From Sphingomonas hominis (lineage in GTDB: Bacteria > Pseudomonadota > Alphaproteobacteria > Sphingomonadales > Sphingomonadaceae), in NCBI RefSeq assembly GCF_013328205.1, contig NZ_JABULH010000005.1, positions 186,001 to 250,000 of the forward strand: DNA of 64,000 bases, in the 5' to 3' direction. A program made the position numbers and the translations under genes. The notes below the pieces were generated by a model, which saw only the letters and a list, made by a program, of their open reading frames with translations, had not been told where the DNA came from and made no database searches. Positions 33,724 to 42,353 of the stretch are shown here, piece by piece. Within the stretch, counting starts at the first letter, position 1. Each line of letters starts with the position of its first letter.

Positions 33724-35385
33724 ATGTTCCGATTGGCGTCGCTGTTGCTGTTGAGCGCGGGGTTGACGGTCAGCTCTGCCGGGATGGCGCAAGACCGCGC
33801 GGCCGCCGACAAGACGCCGGCGAAGGAGAAGCCCGGCCGCACCAACGCCGAGGTACAGCGCGACGCGGTCGAGGCCGATTACGCCAGCGCCCCCGTCGCC
33901 GAGCGCGCCGAGGTGTCGCGCGGCAACGTGACGGTCGCGGGCAGGCGGCTGGGCTATACCGCGACCGCGGGCACGCTGACGCTGCGCGACACGGAAGGCA
34001 AACCGACCGCGTCGATGTTCTACACCGCCTACACGCTCGACGGGACGAAGCCGGGCACGAAGCGGCCGATCACCTATTTCTACAACGGCGGACCGGGCAG
34101 CCCGACCTTCTGGCTCCACATGGGATCGTTCGCGCCGGTGCGGTTGCGGACCGGCAACCCCGAGTCGATCCGCCCCGCGCCGTACGATTTCGGCCCCAAT
34201 CCCGACACGTTGCTCGACAAGACCGACATGGTGTTCCTCGACGCGATCGGCGCGGGTTATTCGCGGCCGCTCGGCGACATGAAGCCCAGCGCCTTCTACG
34301 GCACCGACGAGGATGCCGACGCCTTTGCCAAGGCGATCATCCGCTACTCGACCAAGTACGGCCGCTGGAATTCACCGAAGTTCATCTTTGGTGAAAGTTA
34401 CGGCACGCTGCGGTCGGGGGCGCTGGCCTACCAGCTGCAGGACCGCGGCATGGCGCTGAACGGCGTCGTGCTGCTGTCATCAATCATGAACTACGGCTAT
34501 CGCCAGCCCGGGCTCGATCAGGTGTATCTGAACTACCTGCCGAGCTACGCCGCGACGGCGTGGTACCACAATCGCGTGCCCAACCGCCCGGCCGACGTCG
34601 CGACGATCGTGCAGCAGGCGCGCGACTTCGCGACCGGTCCCTATATGTCCGCGCTTGCCAAGGGGCAGAACGTCTCGGTGCAGGAACGCGACGCGGTCGC
34701 GCGGCGGATGAGCGAGCTGACCGGGCTCAGCCCAGAGTTCATCATCCGATCCAACCTGCGCGTCGATCTGCCGCGGTTCCAGAAGGAGCTGCTGCGCGGC
34801 ACCCGCCAGACGATCGGGCGGTTCGACTCGCGCTATACCGGGCTCGACGCGGATGCGGCGGGCGAGCGGGCGGAGACTGACGCCTCGTCCGACGCGATCT
34901 CGGGCGCGTTCATCGCGACGTTCAACGATTATGCGACGCACACCTTAGGCTACAAGACCGACATGCCGTACCGCCTGTCGGCGCGCGACGCGGCCGGGTG
35001 GGACTGGAACTGGAAGCACCGCGCGCCGGGCGGCGGATACGGCGCGATGCAGAACAACCCCAACACCGCGATCGATCTGGCGGCGGCGATGCGCGCCAAT
35101 CCGTATCTCCACGTCCTGTCGATGAACGGCTGGTACGACATGGCGACGCCGTTCTTCGGGACCGAGAACGACCTCGGCCACATGATGCTCGAACCCGCGC
35201 AGCAGCAGAACCTCAAGTTCACTTACTACCCGGCCGGGCACATGACGTATCTCAACCCCGAGGCGCTGCACGCGATGAAGCGTGACCTGTCGGCATGGTA
35301 CGACGAGGCGGTGAGCGACGCGCGGAACGGCACGCCCGCGCAGCCCGCCAGCCTGTCGGCCGCGCAGGCCACGCCGCCGAACTGA
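33724..35385 (+). CDS. Exported S10-type serine carboxypeptidase
   Basis: 553 residues; signal peptide MFRLASLLLLSAGLTVSSAG then MAQ. Catalytic Ser225 lies in FGESYGTLRS; the triad Asp is D472 in NGWYDMATPFF and the His is H506 in PAGHMTYL. YFYNGGPGSPTFWLHMGS is the oxyanion-hole region of S10 carboxypeptidases. Start ATG 33724 has AGGGGG 7 nt upstream. The next gene (DUF885) follows 23 bp later, so the two are probably co-transcribed for extracytoplasmic peptide digestion. Confidence 0.9.
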   Translation: MFRLASLLLLSAGLTVSSAGMAQDRAAADKTPAKEKPGRTNAEVQRDAVEADYASAPVAERAEVSRGNVTVAGRRLGYTATAGTLTLRDTEGKPTASMFYTAYTLDGTKPGTKRPITYFYNGGPGSPTFWLHMGSFAPVRLRTGNPESIRPAPYDFGPNPDTLLDKTDMVFLDAIGAGYSRPLGDMKPSAFYGTDEDADAFAKAIIRYSTKYGRWNSPKFIFGESYGTLRSGALAYQLQDRGMALNGVVLLSSIMNYGYRQPGLDQVYLNYLPSYAATAWYHNRVPNRPADVATIVQQARDFATGPYMSALAKGQNVSVQERDAVARRMSELTGLSPEFIIRSNLRVDLPRFQKELLRGTRQTIGRFDSRYTGLDADAAGERAETDASSDAISGAFIATFNDYATHTLGYKTDMPYRLSARDAAGWDWNWKHRAPGGGYGAMQNNPNTAIDLAAAMRANPYLHVLSMNGWYDMATPFFGTENDLGHMMLEPAQQQNLKFTYYPAGHMTYLNPEALHAMKRDLSAWYDEAVSDARNGTPAQPASLSAAQATPPN

Positions 35386-35408
35386 TAACGAGACAAAGGG
35401 GAGAAGAT

Positions 35409-37235
35409 ATGTCGATCCGTCACCTGACGCTGCTGCTGCTCGCCAGCGCTGCGGCGTCCACCTCCGCGCAAACCCGTCCCGCCGCAGCACCGGTCGCCGC
35501 CAGCAGCACCGTCGCGGAGGACGCGCGCCTGGTCGCGTTCCTCGACCGCGCCTTCGACGAGCAGGTCGCGCTCAGCCCGGAGGCGCAGACCAGCCTGGGG
35601 TTGAAGACGAACTACGACCGCCTCGACGATTACACCGATGCCGCGGCGGTCAAGAGTCGCGAGCTGGGCGAGCGCCAGCTCAAGCAGATGCGCCCGCAGT
35701 TCAGCCCCACGCGGCTGGGGACAAGCGCGCGGCTCAGCTATCGCCTGTTTGAGCAACAGGCCGAGCAGGCGCGCGAGGCGTACCGCTTCCGCGACCACGG
35801 CTACATCATCTCGACCAACGGCAGCCCGATGGGCGAGGTGCCGGTGTTCCTGATCAACAACCACCGCATCGACTCGGCCGACGACGCGCGCGCGTACATC
35901 GCACGACTGCGCGACACCGAGCGCGTGATGCGCGAGAGCGCGGCCGAGCTGCGCGCGCGCGCGGCCAAGGGGATCGTCCCGCCGAAGCTCAACTTCGCCC
36001 CCGTCCGCGCCGACGCGCGCAAGGTCGTGACGGGCGCACCGTTCACCCCCGGCGCCGACACCGCCGTTCTCGCCGACTTCAAGAAGAAGGTCGCCGCGCT
36101 CACCATTCCGCAGGGCGAGAAGGACAAGCTCGTTGCCGACGCGGTGGCGGCGATGACGGGTCCGTTCAAGCGCGGCTACGACGTGATGTTCGCCGCGCTC
36201 GACGCGGTGGAGCCGATGGCGAAGGGCGACAATGGCGCGTGGAGCCTGCCCGACGGCGCGGCTTATTATCAGCAGCGGCTGCGCGCGACGACGACGACCG
36301 ACCTGACCGCCGACCAGATCCATCAGATCGGGCTCGACCAAGTCGCCTCGATCGGGCGCGAGATGGATGCGATCAAGCAACAGGTCGGCTTCACCGGCAC
36401 GTTGCCCGAGTTCTTCAACTACATCCGCACCGATCCGAAGTTCAAATATCCCAACACCGAGGCGGGCCGCGAACAGTATCTGTCTGACGCGCGCGCGGTG
36501 ATCGCGGACATGATGGCAAAGGCGCCGCGCTGGTTCAGCCATTTGCCCAAGGCCAAGCTGGAGGTGCGCGCGGTCGAGAAATGGCGCGAGGCGACCGCGC
36601 CGACCGCCTTCTACAACCAGCCTGCGCCGGATGGTTCGCGCCCCGGCATCTATTACGTCAATCTGGTCGACATGAACCAGACGCAGAAGGTGCAGATGGC
36701 GGGCATCTCTGTCCACGAGGGCGCGCCCGGCCACCACTTCCAGATCGCGCGCGCGATGGAGCTGGAGGGATTGCCCAAGTTCCGCCGCTTCGGCGGCTAC
36801 GGCGCCTATGCGGAAGGGTGGGGGCTCTACACCGAGCGGCTGGCGAAGGAGATGGGGGCGTACAAGGACCCGTATTCGGAGTTCGGGATGCTCTCGCTCC
36901 AGATGTGGCGTGCGATCCGGCTGGTGCTCGACACCGGCATCCATTCCAAGCGCTGGACCCGCGCGCAGGCGATCGCGTATTTCAAGGCCAACAGCTCGGT
37001 CAGCGACACCGACATCGCGCGCGAGGTCGATCGCTACATCAACTGGCCGGGGCAGGCGACCGCGTACAAGATCGGCCAGCTCAGGATCACCGAGCTGCGC
37101 GCCAAGGCGGAGCGTGCGCTGGGGCCGAAGTTCGACATCCGCGACTTCCACGAGGCGGTGCTGGCGCAGGGCGCGCTGCCGCTCGACGTGCTGGAGGAGC
37201 AGGTCGACCGCTACATCGCGACGAAGAAGGGGTGA
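35409..37235 (+). CDS. DUF885 zinc metallopeptidase-like protein
   Basis: 608 residues of the DUF885 family. Signal peptide at residues 1-20 (MSIRHLTLLLLASAAASTSA). The putative metal site is ISVHEGAPGHHFQIA (His436, Glu437, His442/443), followed by GYGAYAEGWGLYTERL with the downstream Glu. The family is treated as zinc carboxypeptidase-like by motif; few members have known substrates. ATG preceded by AAGGGGAG. It lies directly after the S10 carboxypeptidase, supporting a shared role in peptide breakdown. Confidence 0.87.
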   Translation: MSIRHLTLLLLASAAASTSAQTRPAAAPVAASSTVAEDARLVAFLDRAFDEQVALSPEAQTSLGLKTNYDRLDDYTDAAAVKSRELGERQLKQMRPQFSPTRLGTSARLSYRLFEQQAEQAREAYRFRDHGYIISTNGSPMGEVPVFLINNHRIDSADDARAYIARLRDTERVMRESAAELRARAAKGIVPPKLNFAPVRADARKVVTGAPFTPGADTAVLADFKKKVAALTIPQGEKDKLVADAVAAMTGPFKRGYDVMFAALDAVEPMAKGDNGAWSLPDGAAYYQQRLRATTTTDLTADQIHQIGLDQVASIGREMDAIKQQVGFTGTLPEFFNYIRTDPKFKYPNTEAGREQYLSDARAVIADMMAKAPRWFSHLPKAKLEVRAVEKWREATAPTAFYNQPAPDGSRPGIYYVNLVDMNQTQKVQMAGISVHEGAPGHHFQIARAMELEGLPKFRRFGGYGAYAEGWGLYTERLAKEMGAYKDPYSEFGMLSLQMWRAIRLVLDTGIHSKRWTRAQAIAYFKANSSVSDTDIAREVDRYINWPGQATAYKIGQLRITELRAKAERALGPKFDIRDFHEAVLAQGALPLDVLEEQVDRYIATKKG

Positions 37236-37280
37236 GGGTGTGACCGCCGATCGCGGCGTGTCGGTCGGCTGTTCATAAGC

Positions 37281-37289
37281 TGTGGATAA
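37281..37289 (-). promoter_or_regulatory. Perfect DnaA box in intergenic DNA
   Basis: TGTGGATAA, i.e. TTATCCACA on the minus strand, the consensus high-affinity DnaA box. It lies between convergent DUF885 and rpoN, so it is not a promoter-proximal operator. I noticed no second consensus box nearby; a chance match is possible. Confidence 0.4.
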
Positions 37290-37357
37290 GATGTTGGTAG
37301 CTGTCGCGAGGTCATGAGCTACCGACGAGCAGCGAGTACCTAGATCATCCAGAGCTC

Positions 37358-37433
37358 GTCGTCCCAGGCTCGACCCGGGATCCCGCTGCCTTCGTCGCGT
37401 ACAAGCGGGACCCCGGATCAAATCCGGGGTGAC
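37358..37433 (+). repeat. Palindromic repeat, family A, full unit
   Basis: Two arms: GTCGTCCCAGGCTCGACCCG (left) with GGATCCCGCTG, and CAAGCGGGACCCCGGATCAA with ATCCGGGGTGAC (right). The whole folds as a long stem with a short apical loop and ends in GTC/GAC. It lies 10 bp from the rpoN stop. Confidence 0.75.
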
Positions 37434-37442
37434 GTAGGTGGC

Positions 37443-38915
37443 TTAACCCGCCAGCGCGCGGGCGCGGCGGCGCTGGACCGAGCTGCCGATCCCCATCGCC
37501 TCGCGGTATTTCGCGACCGTCCGCCGCGCGATGTCGAAGCCCTTGGCATTGAGCAATTCGACCAACGTGTCGTCCGACAGGATCTTGGCACCTTCGTTCG
37601 CGATCAGCGCGCGGATCGCGCTTTTCACCGCCTCCGCCGACACCGCGTCGCCGCCGTCGGCCGACTGGATCGCGGAGGTGAAGAAGTATTTTAGCTCGAA
37701 CAGCCCGCGCGCGCACGACAGATATTTGTTCGAGGTCACGCGGCTGACGGTCGATTCGTGCATGTCGATCGCCTCGGCGATGCGCGACAGGGTGAGCGGG
37801 CGCAGGTGCGACACGCCGTGCAGGAAAAACGCCTCCTGCTGACGCACCAGCTCGGTCGCGACGCGGATGATCGTGCGCTGCCGCTGGTCGAGCGCCTTGA
37901 CCAGCCAGTTGGCGCTGGCGAGCTGATCGCCGAGCCACGCCTTGGACGCCTTGTCCTGTGCGCCCGCGGCAAGCTCGGCATGATAGCGCCGGTTGATCAG
38001 CACGCGCGGCAGCGTCGCGCCGTTGATCTCGACGTTCCAGCCCTTGGCCCCGCGCGTCACGTAGACGTCGGGGACAACCGCGGGCGCGACCTCGCCACCG
38101 AAGCGGCAGCCGGGCTTGGGATCATAGCCGCGCAGTTCGCGGATCATGTCCGCCATGTCCTCGTCGTCGACGTGGCACAGGCGTTTGAGGCGCGACAGCT
38201 CGCCGCGCGCGAGCAGGTCGAGGTTGTCGATCAACCGCGCCATGCACGGATCGTAGCGGTCGACCTCCTTCGCTTGCAGCGCGAGACATTCGGCGAGATC
38301 GCGCGCGCCGACGCCGGTGGGATCGAACGTCTGGATCGTGGAAAGCACCGCCTCGACTTGTGCAAGCGGCACGCCCAGCCGCTGCGCAACCTCGAGCGGG
38401 CGGACTTGGAGGTAACCCGCCTCGTCGATGTGATCGATCAAATGCTGCGCGATGAACAGGTCGTTGGCAGCGAATGCGGTGCCCGCCTGGGCGAGCAGAT
38501 GGTCGGCCAGGCTCTCCGCGCGCGTATCGGCGAACGCATCGAGGTCGGGCATCTCGCCGCTCGACACACTGCCGCCGGCCGGCCCCAGCGATGCGCCGCC
38601 GTCCGACGGTCCATCGTCGAACCGCTCCGCCGCGATATCGACGTCGAGCGCCTCGCCCGCGGCCTCGCCCGCCATCACCAGTTCGTCGGCACCCGCGGGC
38701 TCCTCACGCGTCGCGGAGGGCGCTTCCGGCGCGACCACCGGCGCATCGTCGGCGGCCGGCGCGGTTTCGAGCAGGGGGTTCTTCTCGACCTCCTCCGCGA
38801 TCACGCCCTCGATCTCTAGGTTCGACAGCGCCAGCAGCTTGATCGCCTGCTGCAATTGCGGCGTCATCACCAGCGATTGCGACTGGCGCAGGTCGAGCCG
38901 CGGCGCGAGGCTCAT
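37443..38915 (-). CDS. rpoN: RNA polymerase sigma-54 factor RpoN
   Basis: 490 residues. The Gln-rich activator-interacting region I is LVMTPQLQQAIKLLALSNLE; an acidic region II follows (about 50-150); the core-binding domain is in the middle; DMHESTVSRVTSNKYLS is the HTH that contacts the -12 element; the RpoN box ARRTVAKYREAMGI near the C-terminus reads the -24 element. It lies downstream of lptB on the same strand, 40 bp apart, the usual alphaproteobacterial order. Confidence 0.97.
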   Translation of the reverse strand: MSLAPRLDLRQSQSLVMTPQLQQAIKLLALSNLEIEGVIAEEVEKNPLLETAPAADDAPVVAPEAPSATREEPAGADELVMAGEAAGEALDVDIAAERFDDGPSDGGASLGPAGGSVSSGEMPDLDAFADTRAESLADHLLAQAGTAFAANDLFIAQHLIDHIDEAGYLQVRPLEVAQRLGVPLAQVEAVLSTIQTFDPTGVGARDLAECLALQAKEVDRYDPCMARLIDNLDLLARGELSRLKRLCHVDDEDMADMIRELRGYDPKPGCRFGGEVAPAVVPDVYVTRGAKGWNVEINGATLPRVLINRRYHAELAAGAQDKASKAWLGDQLASANWLVKALDQRQRTIIRVATELVRQQEAFFLHGVSHLRPLTLSRIAEAIDMHESTVSRVTSNKYLSCARGLFELKYFFTSAIQSADGGDAVSAEAVKSAIRALIANEGAKILSDDTLVELLNAKGFDIARRTVAKYREAMGIGSSVQRRRARALAG

Positions 38916-38955
38916 CTGGGATCGCCGTCAGAACGTTGGCGAGCGTCGCCCATGA

Positions 38956-39738
38956 CTACAGCGTGAAGCCTTCGCCGAGGTAGAGCCGCCGGACGTTGGC
39001 GTCGGCGACCAGTTCCTCCGGCGAGCCGGTGAACAGCACGCGCCCGTCGTAGATGATGTAGGCGCGGTCGACGATGTCGAGCGTCTCGCGCACATTGTGG
39101 TCGGTGATCAGCACGCCGATGTCGCGGCGCTTCAGGTCCTTCACCAGGTCGCGGATGTCGGCGATCGAGATCGGGTCGATGCCCGCGAATGGTTCGTCGA
39201 GCAGCATGATCGACGGATCGGCCGCCAGCGCGCGCGCGATCTCCGCGCGGCGGCGCTCGCCACCAGACAAGGCCATCGCGGGCGCGTCCCGCAAGCGGGT
39301 AAGTCCAAACTCGTCGAGCAGCTTTTCCAGCTTCGCGCCGCGCGCCGACGCGTCGGCTTCGGACAGTTCGAGCACGGTCATGATGTTTTTCTCGACCGAC
39401 AGCCCGCGGAAGATCGAGGTTTCCTGCGGCAGATAGCCCAGACCCAGGATAGCGCGGCGGTACATCGGCAGCCCGGTAATGTCGTCGCCGTCGAGCATGA
39501 TGCGCCCGGCATCGGGCTTCACCAGACCCATCACCGAGTAGAAGCACGTCGTCTTGCCCGCGCCGTTCGGGCCTAGCAACCCGATCACCTCGCCGCGCCC
39601 GACCGACACCGACACGTCGGTCAGCACGGTGCGCTTGTCGTATGATTTGGCGATCGAGACGACCTGCAACCCGTGGCTGACGGGAGCCTCGTGGATCGCC
39701 TCGACCTGATCGAGCGTGGGGTCGGCAGTGGTTGCCAT
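38956..39738 (-). CDS. lptB: LPS export ABC ATPase LptB
   Basis: Cytoplasmic ATPase of the LptB2FG complex that powers lipopolysaccharide transport; 260 residues. Walker A GLLGPNGAGKTTCFYS; Q-loop YLPQETSIFRGLSVEKN (LptB-typical); signature LSGGERRRAEIARAL; Walker B SIMLLDEPFAGID; H-loop ITDHNVRETL. Start ATG 39738; the upstream open frame lacks a matching N-terminus. The expected upstream partners lptC and lptA are absent; instead a divergent N-hydroxylase gene lies there. Confidence 0.95.
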   Translation of the reverse strand: MATTADPTLDQVEAIHEAPVSHGLQVVSIAKSYDKRTVLTDVSVSVGRGEVIGLLGPNGAGKTTCFYSVMGLVKPDAGRIMLDGDDITGLPMYRRAILGLGYLPQETSIFRGLSVEKNIMTVLELSEADASARGAKLEKLLDEFGLTRLRDAPAMALSGGERRRAEIARALAADPSIMLLDEPFAGIDPISIADIRDLVKDLKRRDIGVLITDHNVRETLDIVDRAYIIYDGRVLFTGSPEELVADANVRRLYLGEGFTL

Positions 39739-39794
39739 GCGCGCGGGCACTTTCCGGAACGGGTGGTACGCCCGCTGCTCTACGCCAAAGCCGC

Positions 39795-39810
39795 TTGGCA
39801 GGAAACCTGC
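39795..39810 (+). promoter_or_regulatory. Possible sigma-54 (-24/-12) promoter
   Basis: TTGGCAGGAAACCTGC keeps the invariant GG (39797-39798) and GC (39809-39810) with exactly 10 nt between them, as in TGGCAC-N5-TTGC. Two positions differ from the consensus. It points toward the N-hydroxylase gene at 39922 and lies 0.9 kb from rpoN. No enhancer-binding activator gene is seen in the window. Confidence 0.35.
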
Positions 39811-39921
39811 ATGACGCAGCTGGTGCCGCAACGAATTTCCTGTTTGCACAACCTCCTATGTTGATCGGTGTTAGGACGTTCTGCCGGAACCACGCGCGCG
39901 AGTCGCCCGTATGGCCCATCC

Positions 39922-40632
39922 ATGCCTATGCCTGAGACACCGATGTTCCCGTGGCGCCACTCGGCGCAGGCAGAACTCGAAGCCATGATGCACGCGCACG
40001 TCGACGATCGTGCTTTCCCTTGTGTCGGCGCGAAGGCGGCGCTCGCCAAGGGCACGTTGCAGGTGCTGGCGTGCAACCGCATCGATAGTTCGTGGGACGA
40101 TCTGCGCATCCACGACGGGCTGATGCGCTTCGCCCAGGCCTATCGCGAGGAGCCTGGCCTGTTCCGCAGCTTCGCGGTGGTGTTCGAAGGTCCGGATGAC
40201 CTGACCGAGCCGACGTTCGAGCGCGCCTTGTGGAAGCGCATTCAGTCGCTGTCCGACAAGGACGTGTGGCGCGGACAGGATTATGACGCGCGGGTTAGCG
40301 CCGATCCCGAAGACCCGCATTTCTCGCTGAGTTTCGGCGGAGAGGCGTTCTTTGTCGTCGGGCTCCACCCACAGGCGTCACGCCCCGCGCGACGCTTCGG
40401 ACGCCCGACGATGGTGTTCAACCTGCACGACCAATTCGAGACCTTGCGCGCGCAGGGCCGTTACGAGACGATGCGCGAGAAGATCATGGTGCGTGACGAG
40501 GCGATCGCCGGATCGCGCAACCCAATGCTCGCGCGCCACGGCGCATCGAGCGAGGCGCGTCAGTATAGCGGGCGCGTGGTCGATGCCGAGTGGCGCTGCC
40601 CGTTCCATTACTCGGGCGATGCCGAGCAGTGA
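39922..40632 (+). CDS. GntA/YcgG-family haem-dependent N-hydroxylase-like protein
   Basis: 236-residue protein of the YqcI/YcgG family. The characterised member GntA is a haem enzyme that N-hydroxylates a guanidino group in guanitoxin synthesis. Recognisable blocks are FPCVGAKAALAKGTL, FRSFAVVFEGP, FFVVGLHPQASRPARRF, PTMVFNLHDQFETLR and the C-terminal WRCPFHY. No signal or membrane segment. The start is uncertain (ATG at 39922, 39928 or 39943; no clear ribosome binding site). It overlaps the DUF1989 gene by 4 nt, so the two are co-translated. Confidence 0.8.
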   Translation: MPMPETPMFPWRHSAQAELEAMMHAHVDDRAFPCVGAKAALAKGTLQVLACNRIDSSWDDLRIHDGLMRFAQAYREEPGLFRSFAVVFEGPDDLTEPTFERALWKRIQSLSDKDVWRGQDYDARVSADPEDPHFSLSFGGEAFFVVGLHPQASRPARRFGRPTMVFNLHDQFETLRAQGRYETMREKIMVRDEAIAGSRNPMLARHGASSEARQYSGRVVDAEWRCPFHYSGDAEQ

Positions 40633-41219
40633 GCGACGCCACGACCGAGATACCGCCGCGCTCCGGCACCGCATTCATGCTCGACGCCGGGCAGACGCTG
40701 ACCGTGATCGACCCGCGCGGGGTGCAGGTGGCCGATCTACTGGCGTATAATCGCGATGACCTGCGTGAGGTGATCTCGTCGGGCCGCACGCTCGATTATG
40801 CCGAGACGATCCGGCTGACGACCGGGCACGTGTTATGCTCCAACCGCTCGCGTCCGATGCTGGAGATCGTCGCCGACGACGTCGGGGTGCACGACTTCCT
40901 ACTGACGCCGTGCTCGTACGACACGTTTCACCATTTCTACCCCGACGAGCCGCCGCACCGCGGGTGTTTCGGCAACCTCGCCGCCGCGCTCGCCCCTTAC
41001 GGCGTAACGGAGGACATGATTCCGATCGCGTTCAACTGCTTCATGAACGTGCCGATCGACGGCATCACGGGCAAGTTGCAGGTGCTGCCGCCGGTCAGCA
41101 AGGCCGGCGACCGCATCGTGTTCCGCGCGGCGATGGACCTCGTCATCGGGCTCACCGCCTGTTCGGCCGGCGCGTCCAACGGCGGCAGCTTCAAACCGAT
41201 CGAATATAGGGTCGATTGA
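40629..41219 (+). CDS. DUF1989 (urea carboxylase-associated) protein
   Basis: 196 residues of the DUF1989 family; two such proteins form carboxyguanidine deiminase in guanidine-degrading bacteria. Family marks: SGTAFMLDAGQTLTVIDPRG, QVADLLAYN, the Cys in LLTPCSYDTFHHFY, FNCFMNVPIDGITGKLQVLP and a second Cys in LTACSAGASNGG. GTG start overlaps the preceding stop (GTGA). Only one DUF1989 gene is present, and no urea or guanidine carboxylase is in the window, so its substrate may differ from the known pathway. Confidence 0.88.
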   Translation: MSDATTEIPPRSGTAFMLDAGQTLTVIDPRGVQVADLLAYNRDDLREVISSGRTLDYAETIRLTTGHVLCSNRSRPMLEIVADDVGVHDFLLTPCSYDTFHHFYPDEPPHRGCFGNLAAALAPYGVTEDMIPIAFNCFMNVPIDGITGKLQVLPPVSKAGDRIVFRAAMDLVIGLTACSAGASNGGSFKPIEYRVD

Positions 41220-41370
41220 TCAACTGCTCGCTGTCGCGCACGTGCGAGGCGTAGAGGTCGGCGCGGGTGAGATGAATCTGGCGGATCGCCGGAGTGATCG
41301 CGCGATCGGCCATCGCGCGCGCTTGCTCGGCACGATTGCGCCAGAAGTCGATGTCGTCTCTGCTACCCAT
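41191..41370 (-). CDS. Small hypothetical protein (59 aa)
   Basis: MGSRDDIDFWRNRAEQARAM then ADRAITPAIRQIHLTRADLY, a charged, probably helical cytosolic protein. AAGGAG lies 8 nt before the ATG at 41370. It resembles short helical proteins (xRRAEQEr...iHLxLAxxYe) common in sphingomonads, but no function is known. Its end overlaps the DUF1989 gene on the other strand by 29 nt. Confidence 0.65.
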   Translation of the reverse strand: MGSRDDIDFWRNRAEQARAMADRAITPAIRQIHLTRADLYASHVRDSEQLINRPYIRSV

Positions 41371-41446
41371 GTTCCAGCTCCTTCGTGAGAGCGCCTGGTC
41401 ACGCGGCGACTGAGGAATATTGTGCACGTCGTGATTTGGGTCCGCA

Positions 41447-41475
41447 TTGACATGTATCAGAAGAGCGCAAATTTT
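41447..41475 (+). promoter_or_regulatory. Possible sigma-70 promoter for fdhD
   Basis: A consensus -35 TTGACA (41447-41452) is followed after 17 nt by AATTTT (41470-41475), a weak -10. This is an AT-rich patch in the divergent region upstream of fdhD. Confidence 0.3.
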
Positions 41476-41543
41476 CTGACCATCGTTCCGCAGCTTGTGC
41501 GTTCCGGCGTCTCGTCGTCGCCCCGATCGCGGCAAGAACCCCA

Positions 41544-42341
41544 ATGAGCGAGGTGCATGCCTTCACGCGAGTCGCGGCGGACGACACGCGCCAGGCGATC
41601 ACGCGCGCCACGATCCCCGAATGTCCGGTCGCGATCGAGGTCAACGGCTTCGGCTATGCGGTGATGATGGCGACCCCCGCCGACCTCGCCGACTTCGTCA
41701 CCGGCTTCGCACTATCGGAGCGGATCGTCGCCGCGGCCGATGAGATCGCCGACCTCGACCTGTTCGACGCGCCGCTCGGCTGGGTCGCGCGGTTGAGCGT
41801 GCCGCCGGAGCGGGCCGCTGCCGTTGCCGCGCGCGTGCGGCAGCGTGCCAGTGACAGTTCGTGCGGGTTGTGCGGGATGGACAATCTCGAGTCGGTCCAC
41901 CGCGCCTTGCCGCAGGTGCCGATGAGCAACGTTGCCGCGCCTGCGATCTTCGCCGCGCTCGGCGCGATGCGCGCGCATCAGCCGCTCAATGCCGCGACCG
42001 GTGCCGCGCACGCGGCGATGCTGTGCGCCGCCGACGGCACGATCCGGCTGGCACGTGAGGATGTCGGGCGGCACAATGCGTTCGACAAGCTGATCGGCGC
42101 AATGGCAGTGCAGGGGCTGGCATGGGACGGTGGCTTCGCGTTGCTGTCGTCGCGTTGCTCGTACGAGCTGGTCGAGAAGGCGGCGCTGGCCGCGTGTCCG
42201 ATGCTGGTGACGATCTCAGCCGCGACCGACTTTGCGCTCGCGCGTGCGGCGCAGGCTGGCCTGACGCTCGTCAGCCTCGCGCGATCGGACGCGGTTTTGT
42301 TCCCGCCATCAATCGACACGGTACTTTTCGCCGCCTCGTGA
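41544..42341 (+). CDS. fdhD: Formate dehydrogenase sulfurtransferase FdhD
   Basis: 265 residues. FdhD passes sulfur from IscS to the Mo/W-bis-MGD cofactor of formate-dehydrogenase-type enzymes. The sulfur-carrying motif is SSCGLCGMDNL; AREDVGRHNAFDKLIG is the conserved cofactor-binding segment; LLSSRCSYELVEKAA the third box. It lies 12 bp upstream of its probable client, the molybdoenzyme gene. The ribosome binding site before the ATG is weak. Confidence 0.95.
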   Translation: MSEVHAFTRVAADDTRQAITRATIPECPVAIEVNGFGYAVMMATPADLADFVTGFALSERIVAAADEIADLDLFDAPLGWVARLSVPPERAAAVAARVRQRASDSSCGLCGMDNLESVHRALPQVPMSNVAAPAIFAALGAMRAHQPLNAATGAAHAAMLCAADGTIRLAREDVGRHNAFDKLIGAMAVQGLAWDGGFALLSSRCSYELVEKAALAACPMLVTISAATDFALARAAQAGLTLVSLARSDAVLFPPSIDTVLFAAS

Positions 42342-42353
42342 GTTGGATGGCCC

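Noticed and set aside
35226-37421. A 730-codon open frame antisense to the DUF885 gene
   Set aside because: Long antisense frames are common in GC-rich DNA. It lacks recognisable motifs, is full of Arg/His/Leu runs typical of shadow frames, and lies opposite a well-supported peptidase.
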